Source of the DNA: UBA1413 sp964567485
GTDB lineage: Bacteria; Bacteroidota; Bacteroidia; Bacteroidales; Prolixibacteraceae
Assembly (NCBI GenBank): GCA_964567485.1
Contig: CAZMMX010000091.1
Coordinates: forward strand, 1 to 7,386
Reading direction: 5' to 3'
DNA length: 7,386 bases
In this document: one piece after another, positions 6,109 to 7,386 of the stretch
Position numbering within the stretch: position 1 is the stretch's first letter
Layout of the letters: the number at the start of each line of letters is the position of its first letter
Made by a program: the position numbers and the translations under genes
Notes under the pieces: model-generated
Databases searched by the model: none
What the model saw: the letters and a program-made list of their open reading frames with translations, nothing else
Told to the model about the DNA's origin: nothing

Positions 6109-7026
6109 ATGTATGATATAATCGGTGATATCCACGGTCATGCCTCATTGCTCAAAAACCTTCTGGTTTCCCTGGGGTATGTCAGGAGCAGGTCTGGATA
6201 TTTTCATCCTGAACGGAAGGCCATTTTTGTCGGCGATTTTGTGAATCGCGGACCTGAGATCAGGATGACCGTTGAACTGATCCGAAAGATGACGGAGGAG
6301 GGGAATGCAATGGCAATATTGGGAAACCATGAGATCAACGCACTCCTTTATCATTTGAAAGGGGATAAGAAGAGTCCGCTCCTCGACAAGGCAGGGATCA
6401 GGACCCAGTCGGTCCAGGAGACGCTCCTGCAATTCAAGAATTTTCGGGAGGAGTGGAAGTCTCACCGCAAGTGGCTCAGAACGCTCCCGCTGTTTTTGGA
6501 ACTGGATGGGATCAGGGTGGTGCATGCTTGCTGGTCCGGCAAAAACATTCAGGTGCTGAAAGATGAACTGGCACCCGGCAAACTTTCCAAGGAGGTGCTG
6601 CGCGACCTGGTACTGACGCCCAGGTCGTCTTTATCGCAGGCCATCCTCCAGACCACCCGGGGTATTCACCTGATCATGCCCCCCGATTTGCGGGTTTTGG
6701 ACAACCACCGGCGCAGTCACCATCTCTTTCGTGTTCGCTGGTGGAAGGAACCCCATGGGTTGACCTTTCAGCAGTTCTCATTCGAGAGCAAATTCAGGCT
6801 TCCTGATTATACCATTCCCCGGGAGTTGCTTCCCGAAACAGAACCCTACGGTGTTGGTGAACCTCCTGTTTTTTTCGGCCACTACTGCCGGGGGAACGGT
6901 CCGTATGTGATAAGACAAAACCTCTGTTGTGTCGATGCCTGTGTTACCGGCAAGAAGCGGCTGGCAGCGTACCGTTGGGATGGCGAAACGGTCTTGGATT
7001 CCGAAAAGATGGTTACTGTTAAATAG
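6109..7026 (+). CDS. Calcineurin-like metallophosphoesterase (PPP-type phosphatase fold)
   Basis: A 305-residue cytoplasmic phosphoesterase with the dinuclear-metal motif set in order: GDIHGH (6-11), GDFVNRGP (42-49), GNHE (72-75), VVHACW (137-142) and FFGHY (255-259), with D276 in CCVDACV. The C-terminal block with PPVFFGHY and LAAYRWDGE matches, from memory, a widespread bacterial family annotated only as metallophosphoesterase or serine/threonine phosphatase family protein. The second motif has N46 where PPP protein phosphatases carry the Asp of GDxVDRG; ApaH also departs from Asp there, so a nucleotide or other small phosphoester is as plausible as a phosphoprotein. The start at 6109 follows the GntR-type gene by 19 nt, implying co-transcription. 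No signal peptide is present. The fold is clear; the substrate cannot be read from the sequence. Confidence 0.88.
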   Translation: MYDIIGDIHGHASLLKNLLVSLGYVRSRSGYFHPERKAIFVGDFVNRGPEIRMTVELIRKMTEEGNAMAILGNHEINALLYHLKGDKKSPLLDKAGIRTQSVQETLLQFKNFREEWKSHRKWLRTLPLFLELDGIRVVHACWSGKNIQVLKDELAPGKLSKEVLRDLVLTPRSSLSQAILQTTRGIHLIMPPDLRVLDNHRRSHHLFRVRWWKEPHGLTFQQFSFESKFRLPDYTIPRELLPETEPYGVGEPPVFFGHYCRGNGPYVIRQNLCCVDACVTGKKRLAAYRWDGETVLDSEKMVTVK

Positions 7027-7195
7027 CTAGGGGAAGCGCTCCTTTACGCGTTCCGGTTATTCACCTACTGACAAGGAACTCCTCTTATCTGGTGAAGCGC
7101 TGCTTGCCGGTGGGTGTTTGTCTTTACGTTTTTACCCTGGGTATGCTGATGGAGGAGCAATTTTTATCATTATCCTGAAAATTTATCACGGGCTA

Positions 7196-7225
7196 TTGCA
7201 GCCAATAAAAAAACCTCTATATTTG
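7196..7225 (+). promoter_or_regulatory. Bacteroidota-type promoter of tRNA-Asp
   Basis: TTG at 7196-7198, a 19-nt spacer and TATATTTG at 7218-7225 fit the -33/-7 consensus exactly in sequence and spacing. Transcription would start near 7232, leaving a leader of about 47 nt before the mature tRNA. This is the strongest promoter match in the window and the best clue to the phylum. Confidence 0.8.
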
Positions 7226-7278
7226 CACCACTTTTGAAAACGATTACAAATTGTCTCAAGAGGAGTTCAGAAAAATTT

Positions 7279-7352
7279 GGTGCGGTAGTTCAGTTGGTTA
7301 GAATAACGGCCTGTCACGCCGTGGGTCGCGGGTTCGAGTCCCGTCCGCACCG
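7279..7352 (+). tRNA. tRNA-Asp (anticodon GTC)
   Basis: A 74-nt cloverleaf. The acceptor stem GGTGCGG pairs with CCGCACC, with discriminator G at 7352. The anticodon stem ACGGC/GCCGT encloses the loop CTGTCAC, giving anticodon GTC (aspartate). The T-arm CGGG-TTCGAGT-CCCG is canonical. CCA is not encoded (CTAG follows). It has its own promoter upstream and an intrinsic terminator 4 nt downstream, so it is a single-gene unit. Confidence 0.97.
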
Positions 7353-7356
7353 CTAG

Positions 7357-7381
7357 GGGAGCTGAGAAGCTCCCTTTTTTT
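7357..7381 (+). terminator. Intrinsic terminator of tRNA-Asp
   Basis: A perfect 7-bp stem GGGAGCT (7357-7363) / AGCTCCC (7368-7374) with a GAGA loop, followed at once by seven Ts (7375-7381). It begins 4 nt after the tRNA ends. Confidence 0.92.
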
Positions 7382-7386
7382 GTGCC

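Noticed and set aside
7032..7054. Imperfect hairpin GGAAGCG ... CGC-G-TTCC after the metallophosphoesterase gene, considered as its terminator
   Set aside because: One-base bulge, 8-nt loop and no following T-run, so it does not meet the intrinsic terminator pattern.
7033..7101. Two direct copies of GAAGCGCT (7033-7040 and 7094-7101)
   Set aside because: Only 8 bp, no flanking similarity and no link to a feature; likely chance.
7092..7178. Short plus-strand ORF from GTG in the 7027-7278 gap, about 28 codons ending ...MEEQFLSLS
   Set aside because: No Shine-Dalgarno or promoter placed for it, no recognisable product, and a length easily reached by chance. I treat the gap as non-coding.
2..7352. 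A mobile island bounded by the two tRNA genes
   Set aside because: No integrase, no direct repeat of either tRNA 3' end inside the window, and the genes look like ordinary chromosomal genes with uniform codon use by eye.

Overview
The window looks like a chromosomal segment from a member of the Bacteroidota, most likely Bacteroidales-like. The best evidence is promoter architecture. Upstream of tRNA-Asp there is a TTG / 19-nt spacer / TAnnTTTG promoter, and upstream of the first protein gene a TTG / 21-nt spacer / TAnnTTTG promoter. This is the -33/-7 consensus peculiar to that phylum. Shine-Dalgarno sequences are mostly weak, and neither tRNA shows an encoded CCA end (the 3' end of the first is cut off by the window edge). 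I see no transposase, integrase, CRISPR array or phage gene.

Layout. (1) Positions 2-73, minus: tRNA-Arg(CCG). (2) 74-303: intergenic, with outward promoters for the tRNA and for the next gene. (3) 304-1092, plus: HD-domain metal-dependent phosphohydrolase, ending tail to tail with galU (16 nt between the stop codons). (4) 4902-1109, minus: a tight three-gene operon, read as AMP-forming long-chain acyl-CoA synthetase, then a GHMP kinase very like plant glucuronokinase, then a GalU-type UTP:sugar-1-phosphate uridylyltransferase. The gaps are 12 nt and then a 4-nt ATGA overlap. (5) 4903-5084: divergent intergenic region with a -7 element for the minus operon and a 15-bp palindrome. (6) 5085-7026, plus: a GntR-type regulator with a LacI-like sugar-sensing domain, then, after 19 nt, a calcineurin-like metallophosphoesterase. 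(7) 7027-7278: about 250 nt with no convincing gene; its 3' part holds the tRNA-Asp promoter. (8) 7279-7352, plus: tRNA-Asp(GTC), followed by a clear intrinsic terminator.

How the genes may work together. The kinase and uridylyltransferase are translationally coupled. By analogy with the plant myo-inositol oxygenation/salvage route, they could convert free glucuronate to glucuronate-1-phosphate and then to UDP-glucuronate. The divergently encoded GntR/LacI chimera is a natural candidate for a sugar-responsive regulator of this operon. The acyl-CoA synthetase at the operon head is unexpected and may link lipid activation with sugar-nucleotide supply, but that is inference. The HD protein and the metallophosphoesterase have clear folds and metal ligands but no substrate that can be read from the sequence.
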